A stretch of 37,799 nucleotides of DNA from Acidobacteriota bacterium (lineage in GTDB: Bacteria > Acidobacteriota > Vicinamibacteria > Vicinamibacterales > UBA2999): the NCBI GenBank assembly GCA_021731165.1, contig JAKFXY010000054.1, positions 1 through 37,799 on the forward strand, in the 5' to 3' direction. Of this stretch, positions 23,013 through 31,968 are shown one piece after another (within the stretch, counting starts at the first letter, position 1; each line of letters begins with the position of its first letter). The notes beneath the pieces are model-generated. The model searched no databases. It saw only the letters and a list, made by a program, of their open reading frames with translations, and was not told where the DNA came from. Both the position numbers and the translations under genes were made by a program.

Positions 23013-24086
23013 ATGTCTGCCGCTGGTTTCGCGAGAGTCTGCCTCACTCTGCCGTTTGTCGTGTGGATAGCGCTTCAGGGAGGCCGGGTCCACACGCAGG
23101 AAGTTCAGCCGGTCAACAGCGGGGCGAATCCGTATCGCACCATCCGGAACTGGGGGATGGTGCCGGAGGGACGGCCGTGGGGCGCCGCGAACGGCGTCGC
23201 CATCGACCGTGATGGCACGTCGGTCTGGGTTGCCGATCGATGCGGGACCGGCGTGGGCTGCGTGGGTTCCAACGTGGATCCCATCCAGAAATTCGATGAG
23301 TCAGGCAAGCGGCTCACGAGCTTTGGCGGCGGGATGTTCGTGTGGCCGCATGGCCTCCATGTAGACCGGGATGGAAACGTGTGGGTGGCCGACTCACGAC
23401 GCCCGAGTCCGGATGAGCTGAAGATGTTTCCCGGAGAAAGCAACAAGGGAAGCGTCGTGGTCAAGTTCAGCCCGGAGGGCAAGATCCTCATGACGCTGGG
23501 GAAGTTCGGTATAGCTGGAAATCCTCCGGACGCCTTGACCGATCCCACCAACGTCTTGACCGCTCCGAATGGCGACGTGTACGTCGCGGAGAGCCACACC
23601 AACGTCGAGGACCCGAATCTCGTTGGACGCATCTCGGTGTTCGACAGGACCGGGAAGTTCATCAGGACGATCGGGAAGACGGGGACCGGACCGGGCGAGT
23701 TCCGAACGCCGCACGCGATGGTCTTTGATTCCCAGGGCCGGCTGATCGTCGCCGACCGCCACAATCACCGCATTCAGATCCTCGACAAGGACGGGAAGTA
23801 TCTCGGTGAGTACAAGGAGTTCAGCCGCGTCAGCGGGCTGGCCATCGACAGAAACGACACGATCTATGCAGCCGACTCGGAATCGACCGAAAGGACTCAC
23901 CCTGGCTGGCGTAAGGGGATTCGGATCGGGAGCCTCAAAGACGGCAGGGTGACGATCTTCATTCCAGGCCACGAAACGAATTCCCCGGATGGAGCCATGG
24001 GAGAAGGGATCGCCCTCGACGCCGCCGGCAACTTGTACACCGCGGAGGCCACCGTGAGGGGCGTGTCGAAGTACGTCAAGAACTAA
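23013..24086 (+). CDS. Exported NHL-repeat six-bladed beta-propeller protein
   Basis: A 357-residue protein with a signal peptide (MSAAGFARVCLTLPFVVWIAL) and repeated NHL-type blades: GVAIDRDGTSVWVADR, GLHVDRDGNVWVADS, VLTAPNGDVYVAES, AMVFDSQGRLIVADRHNHRIQIL and GIALDAAGNLYTAE. The start ATG at 23013 has AGGAG 7 nt upstream. The 270 bp upstream hold no gene. NHL propellers bind proteins or small ligands; some relatives are peptide-amidating lyase-like. It faces the next gene convergently with a 37-bp gap. The ligand is unknown. Confidence 0.88.
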   Translation: MSAAGFARVCLTLPFVVWIALQGGRVHTQEVQPVNSGANPYRTIRNWGMVPEGRPWGAANGVAIDRDGTSVWVADRCGTGVGCVGSNVDPIQKFDESGKRLTSFGGGMFVWPHGLHVDRDGNVWVADSRRPSPDELKMFPGESNKGSVVVKFSPEGKILMTLGKFGIAGNPPDALTDPTNVLTAPNGDVYVAESHTNVEDPNLVGRISVFDRTGKFIRTIGKTGTGPGEFRTPHAMVFDSQGRLIVADRHNHRIQILDKDGKYLGEYKEFSRVSGLAIDRNDTIYAADSESTERTHPGWRKGIRIGSLKDGRVTIFIPGHETNSPDGAMGEGIALDAAGNLYTAEATVRGVSKYVKN

Positions 24087-24123
24087 GACGCCGAAAAGCT
24101 CGGCAACTTCACCGCGCGTGACG

Positions 24124-24612
24124 CTAGCTGGGCTTCCGGCGCCTGCGAATTGCCGCCTCCTGCTGTTCGCGAATCAGTCCCGTCTTCGGATGTACGTACA
24201 ATCCAGCGATCGGATCTTCGCACATCCGGCCGAAGTGCCTGCGGTCGTTCGTGTAAGCGAGGCCATCGTCGCCGATGTGGCAATCGGCCTCGATCTCGAG
24301 CATGACGTGATTCCAGATGTGGGATCCGCTGATGCCACGGCGATCGAGCTTCCGCGACAACTCGCTGTGGACCTTGCTCCACGGCCTGCCAATACAGGAA
24401 CGCAGATAGCGCTTTAGCGGGTTGATGAGATCCGAGAGCTCCTTCGCCTCGTACCCGTACTGCCGCCGGCGCGCGACCGGCAGGCGGGTGGGTTCGTCGT
24501 ACTCGTGGTCGGGATCGTAGCGCCGGATGCGCGGTCCCGTCGTCTTGTTGCTCTTGTTGCGGTGACCGCGTCTCGGACGTTCGGTCACCACCTTGGCCAT
24601 GTCATCACGCAT
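24124..24612 (-). CDS. Conserved hypothetical protein (basic)
   Basis: A 162-residue basic, soluble protein starting MRDDMAKVVTERPRRG. It carries the pattern PLKRYLRSCIGRPWSKVHSELSRKLD followed by HIWNHVMLEIE and YVHPKTGLI, a layout found in small hypothetical proteins of Planctomycetes, Chloroflexi and Acidobacteria. The ATG at 24612 has GGAGG about 10 nt upstream. The frame stays open to 24765, but the extra 51 residues are low-quality. No function is known for the family and no operon partner is seen. Confidence 0.7.
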   Translation of the reverse strand: MRDDMAKVVTERPRRGHRNKSNKTTGPRIRRYDPDHEYDEPTRLPVARRRQYGYEAKELSDLINPLKRYLRSCIGRPWSKVHSELSRKLDRRGISGSHIWNHVMLEIEADCHIGDDGLAYTNDRRHFGRMCEDPIAGLYVHPKTGLIREQQEAAIRRRRKPS

Positions 24613-25032
24613 GGGATCGCCGCCTCCAGGCCAGCCGACCAGAATGCCAGAGTGACGCGGCCGTGTCCAGCGAGGGTGTGGCCCCTCACGGCATCTCGAT
24701 GTTGCGGTCATGCACATCCGTCCTTCGGACTCCTCGTCGTGAGGCGCGCCATTCTGATCTGACACACTTACGTAGCCGAACGATTCGAATCACACATTTT
24801 CGGCACAAGCCGGCAGCCGGCCCTCTTTACGCCTTCCCGTGCCTTGGCGCGGAACGTCTCGTTCCGGCATTTCGTTGCACCGCCTTCCGTGTCGATTCAG
24901 ACAGAAACGTATGGAGAGAGTGACACTCATACAAGAGCGAACCTAATTTGCGTGACGCGATCTCGCTTCTGCGAATGCCAGAACCCAAGCGATGTCAGGC
25001 GGTTAAGCGATCTCCGGTGCCGGCGCTCGACG
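24613..25032. other. Non-coding region upstream of the urea operon
   Basis: No gene is seen in these 420 bp. It holds a 7-bp perfect hairpin CGGAACG-TCT-CGTTCCG at 24850-24866 and a half-match to an NtrC-type GCAC half-site near 24877. It lies upstream of the sigma-54 site at about the distance where enhancer sites are expected. Confidence 0.5.
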
Positions 25033-25048
25033 TGGCGCGCCCATTGCT
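25033..25048 (+). promoter_or_regulatory. Sigma-54 (RpoN) promoter of the urea operon
   Basis: TGGCGCGCCCATTGCT matches the RpoN consensus TGGCACG-N4-TTGCW at all but one specified base, with the exact GG-to-GC spacing. Predicted start of transcription is about 25059, leaving a leader of about 80 nt before the porin ATG. It predicts activation by an NtrC-type enhancer protein under nitrogen limitation. Confidence 0.75.
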
Positions 25049-25140
25049 GGTTCGCAGGCATCCCTCCTCGTCGTTTGTGACCAGTGGAGAACGCGGGGAT
25101 TCATGACCTTGCGCGTGGGGGCGCCGTGGAAAGGATCGAC

Positions 25141-26223
25141 ATGTTCAAGATCGGTGTGTGCAGAAAGTCCTCGACTCTCAAGACGTGCTGGCGGGCGATA
25201 TGCGGATCGTCGGCGCTTACCTTGGCGCTCGCCGCGCCGTCGCTGGCCCAGACAGCGCCGCCAGTCAGCATTGGCGGCGGCGTGCGAACGAGCTTCGTTC
25301 ACACAGAGCCTGACGGTGGCGATGGCACGGATGCGTTCCAGTTGGACAGCGTCCGCCTCTACGTGAGTGGAACGGTCACCGACAAGATCAAGATCATGTT
25401 CAACACGGAGTACGACGGCGCCGGCAACGACGTCAACGTGCTCGATGCAGCCGCGCAGTTCGGTTTCTCCGACAAGGCCAACATCTGGGTCGGCCGATTC
25501 CTCCCGCCGAGTGACCGTGCGAATCTCTACGGTCCGTACTACTCCCACCACTGGTCCGTGTACACCGACGGTGTCCAGGACGGCTACCCCTTCATCTTCC
25601 AGGGCCGTGCGAACGGCGCGCTGTACTGGGGACAGTTCGGCAAGGTCAAGGTGTCGGCCGGTGCGTTTGACGGCACCACGCTGACAGGGGACGACACCAT
25701 CCTCGGCGCTGGACGCGTCCAGGTGAACTTCTGGGATCAGGAGGGCGGCTACTACCTGAACGGCACCTACTACGGCGACAAGAACCTGCTGACGCTCGGC
25801 GCGGCCGGCCAGGTGCAGGGTAGCGACAAGTCGGCCTACAGCGTGGACTTCCTGCTCGAACGGAAAGTGCCGATGGGTGGCGCGGTCTCGGTAGAAGCGG
25901 AGTGGGCGAAGTACGACCATCTGGGAGGTTACAGCGCGAGCTACGGCACCGACGACGGCGGCTATGTGCTCGGGGCCTACCTGTTCCCGAAAACGGTCGG
26001 GATGGGCAGGTTCGAGGTGCTTGGCAAGTTCGCCAAGGCACGCTTTCGCGAGGGGCTCCTTCCCGCGGATCTCAACTTCGATCAGAAGACCACGGAAGTG
26101 GATCTCAACTACGTCATCAAGCAGTTCAACGCGCGCGTGATGATCTTCTACAAGGACACGCGATTCACCGCCGTGCGCACCGACTTCAAGCAGGTCGGCG
26201 TCGGCCTCCAGTTGCAGATGTGA
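25141..26223 (+). CDS. Outer-membrane porin, probable urea-uptake porin
   Basis: A 360-residue exported protein. Its signal peptide ends at SLAQ near residue 38 and a short linker follows. The rest is made of alternating beta-strand segments typical of OprP-like or carboxylate-type porins (DAFQLDSVRLYVSGTVTDKIKIMFNTEYD, IWVGRFLPPSDRANLYGPY), ending GVGLQLQM. The ATG at 25141 is preceded by AAAGGA at 5-nt spacing. It is the first gene after the sigma-54 promoter, 58 bp before urtA. That position suggests passage of urea across the outer membrane. The substrate is inferred from context only. Confidence 0.82.
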   Translation: MFKIGVCRKSSTLKTCWRAICGSSALTLALAAPSLAQTAPPVSIGGGVRTSFVHTEPDGGDGTDAFQLDSVRLYVSGTVTDKIKIMFNTEYDGAGNDVNVLDAAAQFGFSDKANIWVGRFLPPSDRANLYGPYYSHHWSVYTDGVQDGYPFIFQGRANGALYWGQFGKVKVSAGAFDGTTLTGDDTILGAGRVQVNFWDQEGGYYLNGTYYGDKNLLTLGAAGQVQGSDKSAYSVDFLLERKVPMGGAVSVEAEWAKYDHLGGYSASYGTDDGGYVLGAYLFPKTVGMGRFEVLGKFAKARFREGLLPADLNFDQKTTEVDLNYVIKQFNARVMIFYKDTRFTAVRTDFKQVGVGLQLQM

Positions 26224-26281
26224 TGCGTCCGACTCAATTCTCCGCCCGATTCACAGCGCCTCTCTCAATCAGGAGCGAACT

Positions 26282-27568
26282 ATGAAGCTGAAATATCTCT
26301 GTCTCACCGCCTGCCTGCTGGCTGCCGGGCTCGTGCTGCCGCAGGCGGCGGCCGCCCAGGCCACGATCAAGGTCGGTATCCTGCACTCGCTGTCCGGCAC
26401 GATGGCCATCAGCGAGACGACCCTCAAGGACACGATCCTGATGATGATCGACGAGCAGAACAAGAAAGGCGGGCTGCTCGGCCGGAAACTCGAAGCCGTC
26501 GTGGTCGATCCGGCCTCGGACTGGCCGCTCTTTGCCGAGAAGGCGCGTGAGCTGCTCGAAAAGGACAAGGTTGCCGTCGTCTTTGGATGCTGGACGTCGG
26601 TGTCCCGGAAGTCCGTCCTGCCGGTCTTCGAGAAGAACAACGGCCTGCTCTTCTATCCGGTCCAGTACGAGGGTGAGGAATCCTCGAAGAACGTGATCTA
26701 CACCGGCGCGGCGCCCAACCAGCAGGCGATACCAGCGGTGGACTACCTGATGAAGGAGGTCGGCGTAAAGCGATGGGTGCTCGAGGGCACCGACTACGTC
26801 TATCCGCGCACCACCAACAAGGTGCTCGAGGCCTACCTGAAGTCGAAAGGCGTCGCCGCAGCGGACATCTCCATCAACTACACGCCGTTCGGCCACTCGG
26901 ATTGGCAGACGCGAATCGCGGCGATCAAGCGGTTCGGCTCTGCGGGCAAGAAGACCGCGGTCGTGTCCACGATCAACGGAGATGCGAACGTACCGTTCTA
27001 CAAGGAGCTCGGCAACCAGAAGATCTCGGCGGAAGACATCCCCGTCGTCGCCTTCTCGGTCGGTGAAGAGGAACTGTCCGGCGTCGATACCAAACCGCTG
27101 GTCGGTCACCTCGCGGCCTGGAACTACTTCCAGAGCGTGGTCACCCCGGCGAACAGAGACTTCATCACGAAGTGGAAGGCGTACATCAAGAAGGCCGACC
27201 GGACGACCAACGACCCGATGGAAGCGCACTTCATCGGCTTCAACCTCTGGGCCCAGGCCGTCACCAAGGCGGGTTCGGTCGATGTCGAGAAGGTGCTCGC
27301 CGTGCTGCCTGGTCTCGAAACGCCCAACCTGACTGGTGGTATGGCGAAACTTCTCCCGAATCACCATATCACCAAGCCTGTTTACATCGGCGAGGTACGT
27401 GCTGATGGACAGTTCGACGTGGTGTGGAAGACGACCGGTACCGTGCCCGGAGACGCGTGGTCGGACTTCCTGCCTGTCAGTCAAGACACCGAGGCCGACT
27501 GGGTGAAGCTGAAGTGCGGGAACTACAACACAAAGACGAAGACGTGTTCGGGACAGAACTACAAGTGA
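26282..27568 (+). CDS. urtA: Urea ABC transporter, substrate-binding protein
   Basis: The periplasmic binding protein (428 residues) of the high-affinity urea importer. A signal peptide ends at AAAQ (about residue 28). The mature part begins TIKVGILHSLSGTMAISE and contains VVFGCWTSVSRKSVLPV, NGLLFYPVQYEGEE and VLEGTDYVYPRTTN, the UrtA signatures. AGGAG lies 7 nt before the ATG. It opens the contiguous urtABCDE set. No defect is visible. Confidence 0.97.
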   Translation: MKLKYLCLTACLLAAGLVLPQAAAAQATIKVGILHSLSGTMAISETTLKDTILMMIDEQNKKGGLLGRKLEAVVVDPASDWPLFAEKARELLEKDKVAVVFGCWTSVSRKSVLPVFEKNNGLLFYPVQYEGEESSKNVIYTGAAPNQQAIPAVDYLMKEVGVKRWVLEGTDYVYPRTTNKVLEAYLKSKGVAAADISINYTPFGHSDWQTRIAAIKRFGSAGKKTAVVSTINGDANVPFYKELGNQKISAEDIPVVAFSVGEEELSGVDTKPLVGHLAAWNYFQSVVTPANRDFITKWKAYIKKADRTTNDPMEAHFIGFNLWAQAVTKAGSVDVEKVLAVLPGLETPNLTGGMAKLLPNHHITKPVYIGEVRADGQFDVVWKTTGTVPGDAWSDFLPVSQDTEADWVKLKCGNYNTKTKTCSGQNYK

Positions 27569-27581
27569 GGTCGGAATTGGT

Positions 27582-29246
27582 GTGATCGTGGGAACGCCCG
27601 GCGGGCGGCAGTGGCTCCTCTCACTGCTGCTCGCCGTTTTTGTCCTTTCCCCGCGCGTGCTCGTAGGGCAATCGCCGGCCGACGCCTTTCAGGCGGTGCT
27701 GGCGGAGCTGCGTGAGGCCAGCTACCTCGACAAGGAAGCGATCGCGGAGCGACTGATCGCGACGGGTCATCCCAGTGCGGGTCCTGTCCTCACCGCCCTG
27801 TTCGAGGACCGCCTGTTCGTCAGGAGCCAGGACCAGCAGGTGGTGATCGGCAAGACCAACGGTGACGATGTGCCGTCGGTGCCGCTCGTGGATCCGCTCA
27901 CGCTCGCCGATGCCGGCACCGCGGCAACGGAAGGGCTGACCAAGATCGGGACGAACAACCGTCTGCGACGCTTCCTGCGGACGACCGTGGCGCGGTTCGC
28001 CCTTGCGAGCCCCGACGCCGCGGTGCGCCTCGCCGCGGTCAAGGACATGGTTCGGACGCTCGACGCCTCCACGGTGGAACTGCTCAATCAGCGGGCGGCA
28101 GCCGAAACCGACATGGCGGTGAAGTACGAAATCGAGACCGGCCTCGCGCTGGCAGCGCTCGATGGTGACGATCCCCAGATCCGCCTGCGGGCTGTCGAGA
28201 CGTTGTCGAGTCGTTTGAGGCCCGAGGTCCGCAATCGGCTCGCGGCTCTCATCGAGCCTGACGCGAGCGGGCAGGCGTCGGAACCCGATGCGGCCGTCAG
28301 GCAAGCCGCGACGGACGCCGTCCGGAGCATCGACTCGTCGCGCACCTTCTATTCCGGCATCGAGACATTGTTCTTCGGTCTCAGCCTTGGTTCGGTCCTG
28401 GTGCTCGCCGCGATCGGCCTGGCGATCACCTTCGGCGTCATGGGCGTCATCAACATGGCGCACGGCGAGTTGATGATGTTGGGCGCTTACACCACGTACG
28501 TCGTACAGATGGCGATGCCGAATCACATCGGATGGTCCATTGCGGTGGCCGTTCCTGCGGCCTTCCTCGTCGCCGGTCTCGCCGGCGTGATCGTCGAACG
28601 CACGATCATCCGATTTCTTTACGGCCGGCCCCTCGAGACGCTGCTCGCCACCTTCGGCGTCAGTCTGGTGCTGCAGCAGCTGGTTCGTTCCGTCTTCTCT
28701 GCGAACAATCGCTCCGTCGAGACACCGGCGTGGATGAGCGGGACCTGGCAAATTAACGAAGCGCTTGCCATCACCCTCAATCGGCTCTACATCGTCGCCT
28801 TCACTCTTATCGTGTTCGTGACGCTCCTGGCCGTGCTGAAGCGCACGCGCATGGGACTGCAGATCAGAGCCGTTGCGCAGAACCGGGGGATGGCGAGAGC
28901 CATGGGCATCCGGAGCGAATGGGTGGATGCCGCCACGTTCGGACTCGGGTCTGGGATCGCCGGCATGGCGGGGGTGGCGCTCAGTCAGCTCACCAACGTC
29001 GGACCGAATCTCGGACAGGCCTATATCATCGATACGTTCATGGTCGTCGTGTTCGGCGGCGTCGGCAATCTGTGGGGCACGCTCATCGGCGGGATGTCCC
29101 TGGGCATCGTCAACAAGCTGCTCGAGCCGTATGCGGGCGCGGTGCTCGGTAAGATCCTGGTGCTCGTCGTGCTGATTCTGTTCATTCAGCGACGGCCGCG
29201 CGGCCTCTTTCCGCAGACCGGACGTGCCGCCGAGGGTCTCTCGTGA
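27582..29246 (+). CDS. urtB: Urea ABC transporter, permease UrtB
   Basis: A 554-residue inner-membrane permease. Residues of about 30-255 are the periplasmic, HEAT-like N-terminal extension normal for UrtB. From about 260 on there are eight to nine membrane helices with the branched-chain-permease motif GVMGVINMAHGELMMLGAY, and RAVAQNRGMARAMGI as the loop that contacts the ATPases. The start is GTG at 27582, 13 bp after urtA. The stop overlaps the urtC start (GTGA). Confidence 0.95.
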   Translation: MIVGTPGGRQWLLSLLLAVFVLSPRVLVGQSPADAFQAVLAELREASYLDKEAIAERLIATGHPSAGPVLTALFEDRLFVRSQDQQVVIGKTNGDDVPSVPLVDPLTLADAGTAATEGLTKIGTNNRLRRFLRTTVARFALASPDAAVRLAAVKDMVRTLDASTVELLNQRAAAETDMAVKYEIETGLALAALDGDDPQIRLRAVETLSSRLRPEVRNRLAALIEPDASGQASEPDAAVRQAATDAVRSIDSSRTFYSGIETLFFGLSLGSVLVLAAIGLAITFGVMGVINMAHGELMMLGAYTTYVVQMAMPNHIGWSIAVAVPAAFLVAGLAGVIVERTIIRFLYGRPLETLLATFGVSLVLQQLVRSVFSANNRSVETPAWMSGTWQINEALAITLNRLYIVAFTLIVFVTLLAVLKRTRMGLQIRAVAQNRGMARAMGIRSEWVDAATFGLGSGIAGMAGVALSQLTNVGPNLGQAYIIDTFMVVVFGGVGNLWGTLIGGMSLGIVNKLLEPYAGAVLGKILVLVVLILFIQRRPRGLFPQTGRAAEGLS

Positions 29247-30343
29247 TCGCGGCCAGTGCCTGGAAAGCGGTGCGCGAGCAGGATCGCGGGGGCGTGGTGC
29301 TGCTCGCGCTCCTCGCGGCGATCGTGGTCGCCGTCCCCGTGCTCAACCTGGCGGTGCCGGCCTCCTCGCCGTTTCATCTCTCCACGTACGTGCTCACGCT
29401 GCTCGGCAAGTACCTGTGCTACGCGATGCTGGCGCTCGCCGTCGATCTGATTTGGGGCTTCTGCGGAATCTTGAGCCTTGGCCATGCCGCCTTCTTTGCC
29501 CTGGGCGGCTACACGATGGGCATGTACCTGATGCGCCAGATCGGGACGCGCGGCGTGTACGGCCACCCGATCCTGCCGGACTTCATGGTGTTCCTCAACT
29601 GGAAGGAGCTGCCATGGTTTTGGCTCGGGTTCGACCACCTCTGGTTTGCGCTCTCCATGATGGTGCTCGTGCCCGCCCTGCTGGCATTCGTGTTCGGCTG
29701 GCTCGCGTTCCGTTCCCGTGTCACCGGCGTCTACCTGTCGATCATGACCCAGGCGCTCAGCTATGCATTGATGCTGGCGTTCTTCCGCAACGACATGGGC
29801 TTCGGCGGCAACAACGGGTTCACCGACTTCAAGGACATTCTGGGCTTCGACGTACAGCGGGACGCCACGCGCGTCGTGCTGCTCGTGACCACGGCCCTGG
29901 CGCTGGCGGCGAGCTACTGCGCGTGTCTCGCGATCGTGCGGTCACGCGCAGGTCGGGTGATCCGCGCGATTCGCGACGCCGAGAGCCGGACGCGCTTCCT
30001 CGGCTATCGTGTCGAGTCGTACAAACTGTGGGTCTTCGTGTTCTCGGCGGTGGTGGCCGGCGTCGCCGGAGCGTTGTACGTGCCGCAGGTCGGCATCATC
30101 AATCCGGGAGAGTTCGCCCCGATCAACTCGATCGAGGTGGTCATCTGGGTGGCGGTCGGCGGACGCGGCACGCTCTACGGCGCCGCCGCGGGCGCGGTAC
30201 TCGTCAACTACGCCAAGACGTTTTTCACGGGTGCACTGCCCGAGGTGTGGCTCTATGCGCTCGGAACGCTCTTCGTGCTCGTGACCCTGTTCCTGCCTCG
30301 CGGCATCATGGGGCTGGCGTCGGTACGCCGCTCGACGACATGA
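29243..30343 (+). CDS. urtC: Urea ABC transporter, permease UrtC
   Basis: The second permease, 366 residues, with about ten membrane helices. Motifs are LIWGFCGILSLGHAAFFALGGYTMGMYLM and RVIRAIRDAESRTRFLGY (ATPase-contact loop), and EFAPINSIEVVIWVAVGGRGTL near the end. The start is GTG overlapping the urtB stop by 4 bp. The stop overlaps the urtD ATG (ATGA). UrtB and UrtC form the membrane pore. Confidence 0.95.
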   Translation: MIAASAWKAVREQDRGGVVLLALLAAIVVAVPVLNLAVPASSPFHLSTYVLTLLGKYLCYAMLALAVDLIWGFCGILSLGHAAFFALGGYTMGMYLMRQIGTRGVYGHPILPDFMVFLNWKELPWFWLGFDHLWFALSMMVLVPALLAFVFGWLAFRSRVTGVYLSIMTQALSYALMLAFFRNDMGFGGNNGFTDFKDILGFDVQRDATRVVLLVTTALALAASYCACLAIVRSRAGRVIRAIRDAESRTRFLGYRVESYKLWVFVFSAVVAGVAGALYVPQVGIINPGEFAPINSIEVVIWVAVGGRGTLYGAAAGAVLVNYAKTFFTGALPEVWLYALGTLFVLVTLFLPRGIMGLASVRRSTT

Positions 30344-31176
30344 ACACCTATCTCGCGAACGCCATCGACGCGGCTGTGCCAACTGGGCGCTGGCGCGAGA
30401 TGCGGGAAGCCGCCACGAAGCGGGCGCCGCCGCAACTGCTCGGCAAGATCCTCTATCTCGAGCGCGTGACCGTCAGCTTCGACGGATTCAAGGCGCTCAA
30501 CGCGCTCACGCTGTACGTAGACCCGGGTGAGCTGCGTTGCGTCATCGGCCCCAACGGCGCCGGTAAGACGACCATGATGGACGTCATTACGGGCAAGACC
30601 CGCCCGGATGAGGGTTCCGCCTGGTTCGGCCAGAACGTGAATCTCCTGGAGCTGACCGAGCCGGAAATCGCGCAGCGAGGCATCGGTCGAAAGTTTCAGA
30701 AACCAACGGTGTTCGAGGCGCTCACGGTCTTCGAAAACCTGGAGCTGGCCCTGGCTGGCCCGAAATCGTTCTGGCGGATGCTGGTGGCGCGGCTGGCGCC
30801 GGCGGAACGTGAGCGCATCGATGAGGTGATCGAGGTCATCGGCCTGACCGCGCAGCGAGGACTTCTGGCGGGCGCGCTGTCGCACGGCCACAAGCAATGG
30901 CTGGAAATCGGCATGCTGCTCATGCAGCAGCCGGAGCTTCTGCTCGTGGACGAACCGGTCGCCGGGATGACGCCCCAGGAGACCGAGCGCACGGCGCAAC
31001 TCCTCTTGTCGCTTGCGGGGAAGCACTCGGTCGTCGTCGTCGAGCACGACATGGATTTCGTACGGTTGATTGCCGGCCGCGTGACGGTTCTGCACGAGGG
31101 AAGCGTACTCGCCGAGGGCGACATGGACATGGTGCAGAACGATCCGCGCGTCATCGAGGTTTATCTCGGCGCATGA
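30340..31176 (+). CDS. urtD: Urea ABC transporter, ATP-binding protein UrtD
   Basis: A 278-residue ATPase. Walker A is GPNGAGKTT, the Q-loop region has IGRKFQKPTVFEALTVFENL, a signature-like LSHGHKQWLEIGMLL replaces the strict LSGGQ as in UrtD/LivG, and Walker B is LLLVDEP. The ATG at 30340 overlaps the urtC stop. The frame is open far upstream, but that is antisense-type noise inside urtC. The N-terminal 35 residues are an extension before the core. Confidence 0.96.
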   Translation: MNTYLANAIDAAVPTGRWREMREAATKRAPPQLLGKILYLERVTVSFDGFKALNALTLYVDPGELRCVIGPNGAGKTTMMDVITGKTRPDEGSAWFGQNVNLLELTEPEIAQRGIGRKFQKPTVFEALTVFENLELALAGPKSFWRMLVARLAPAERERIDEVIEVIGLTAQRGLLAGALSHGHKQWLEIGMLLMQQPELLLVDEPVAGMTPQETERTAQLLLSLAGKHSVVVVEHDMDFVRLIAGRVTVLHEGSVLAEGDMDMVQNDPRVIEVYLGA

Positions 31177-31874
31177 GCTTCTTGACGATCACGACCCTCA
31201 ATCAGTCCTACGGCGGCAGCCACACGCTGTGGGATGTCGATTTCGTCGTCCCGAAAGGCTCGCGGACCTGTCTCATGGGGCGCAACGGGATGGGGAAGAC
31301 CACCCTGCTGAAGTGCATCATGGGTCTGCTTCCCGTGACGTCCGGCGCAATGACGTTTGCGGGCACCGACATCAAGGGACTGCCGGCGGAGAGCCGGGCA
31401 CGCCTCGGCATCGGCTACGTGCCGCAGGGGCGCGAGATTTTTTCGCAACTCACGGTCGAGGAGAACCTGCGCATCGGCCTTGGTGTGCGTGAAGACAAGG
31501 CGCGCGCCATTCCGCCGAGCATCTTCGAGCTGTTCCCGGTGTTGAAGAGCATGCTGCACCGTCGGGGCGGCGACTTATCCGGAGGGCAGCAGCAGCAATT
31601 GGCCATCGGCCGAGCGTTGGTGCTCGAGCCCACGCTGCTCATCCTGGACGAGCCGACCGAGGGAATTCAACCGAACATCGTCCACGAGATTGGCAATGTC
31701 ATTCTCGAGCTGAATCGCTACGCTGGCGTGACGGTGCTCATCATCGAACAGAAGCTGTCTTTCGCGCGGCGGGTGGCGAGCGATTTCCGGATCCTCGAAA
31801 AGGGCCGTTGCGTGGCGGACGGTCCCATCCACGATCTCACCGATGAGTTGGTGCGGGACCATCTCAGTGTGTGA
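31173..31874 (+). CDS. urtE: Urea ABC transporter, ATP-binding protein UrtE
   Basis: A 233-residue ATPase of the LivF type. Walker A is GRNGMGKTT, the signature is LSGGQQQQLAIGRAL, Walker B is LLILDEPTEG and the switch histidine lies in a degenerate IIEQK segment. The ATG overlaps the urtD stop (ATGA), so the four transporter core genes are translationally coupled. It ends 94 bp before ureD. Confidence 0.96.
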   Translation: MSFLTITTLNQSYGGSHTLWDVDFVVPKGSRTCLMGRNGMGKTTLLKCIMGLLPVTSGAMTFAGTDIKGLPAESRARLGIGYVPQGREIFSQLTVEENLRIGLGVREDKARAIPPSIFELFPVLKSMLHRRGGDLSGGQQQQLAIGRALVLEPTLLILDEPTEGIQPNIVHEIGNVILELNRYAGVTVLIIEQKLSFARRVASDFRILEKGRCVADGPIHDLTDELVRDHLSV

Positions 31875-31968
31875 GCAACGTCCACGGCCCGATACCCAAT
31901 GCCAGCAAGCCTGTCACCGGCCTTAGGCCTCGAGCCTTGGGCTTTGGCGGGCCGTGATCGGCGGTACG

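Noticed and set aside
24870-24895. NtrC-type binding site upstream of the urea promoter
   Set aside because: Only one half-site (GCACC) is recognisable and the second half and spacing do not fit. Mentioned only as a weak hint.
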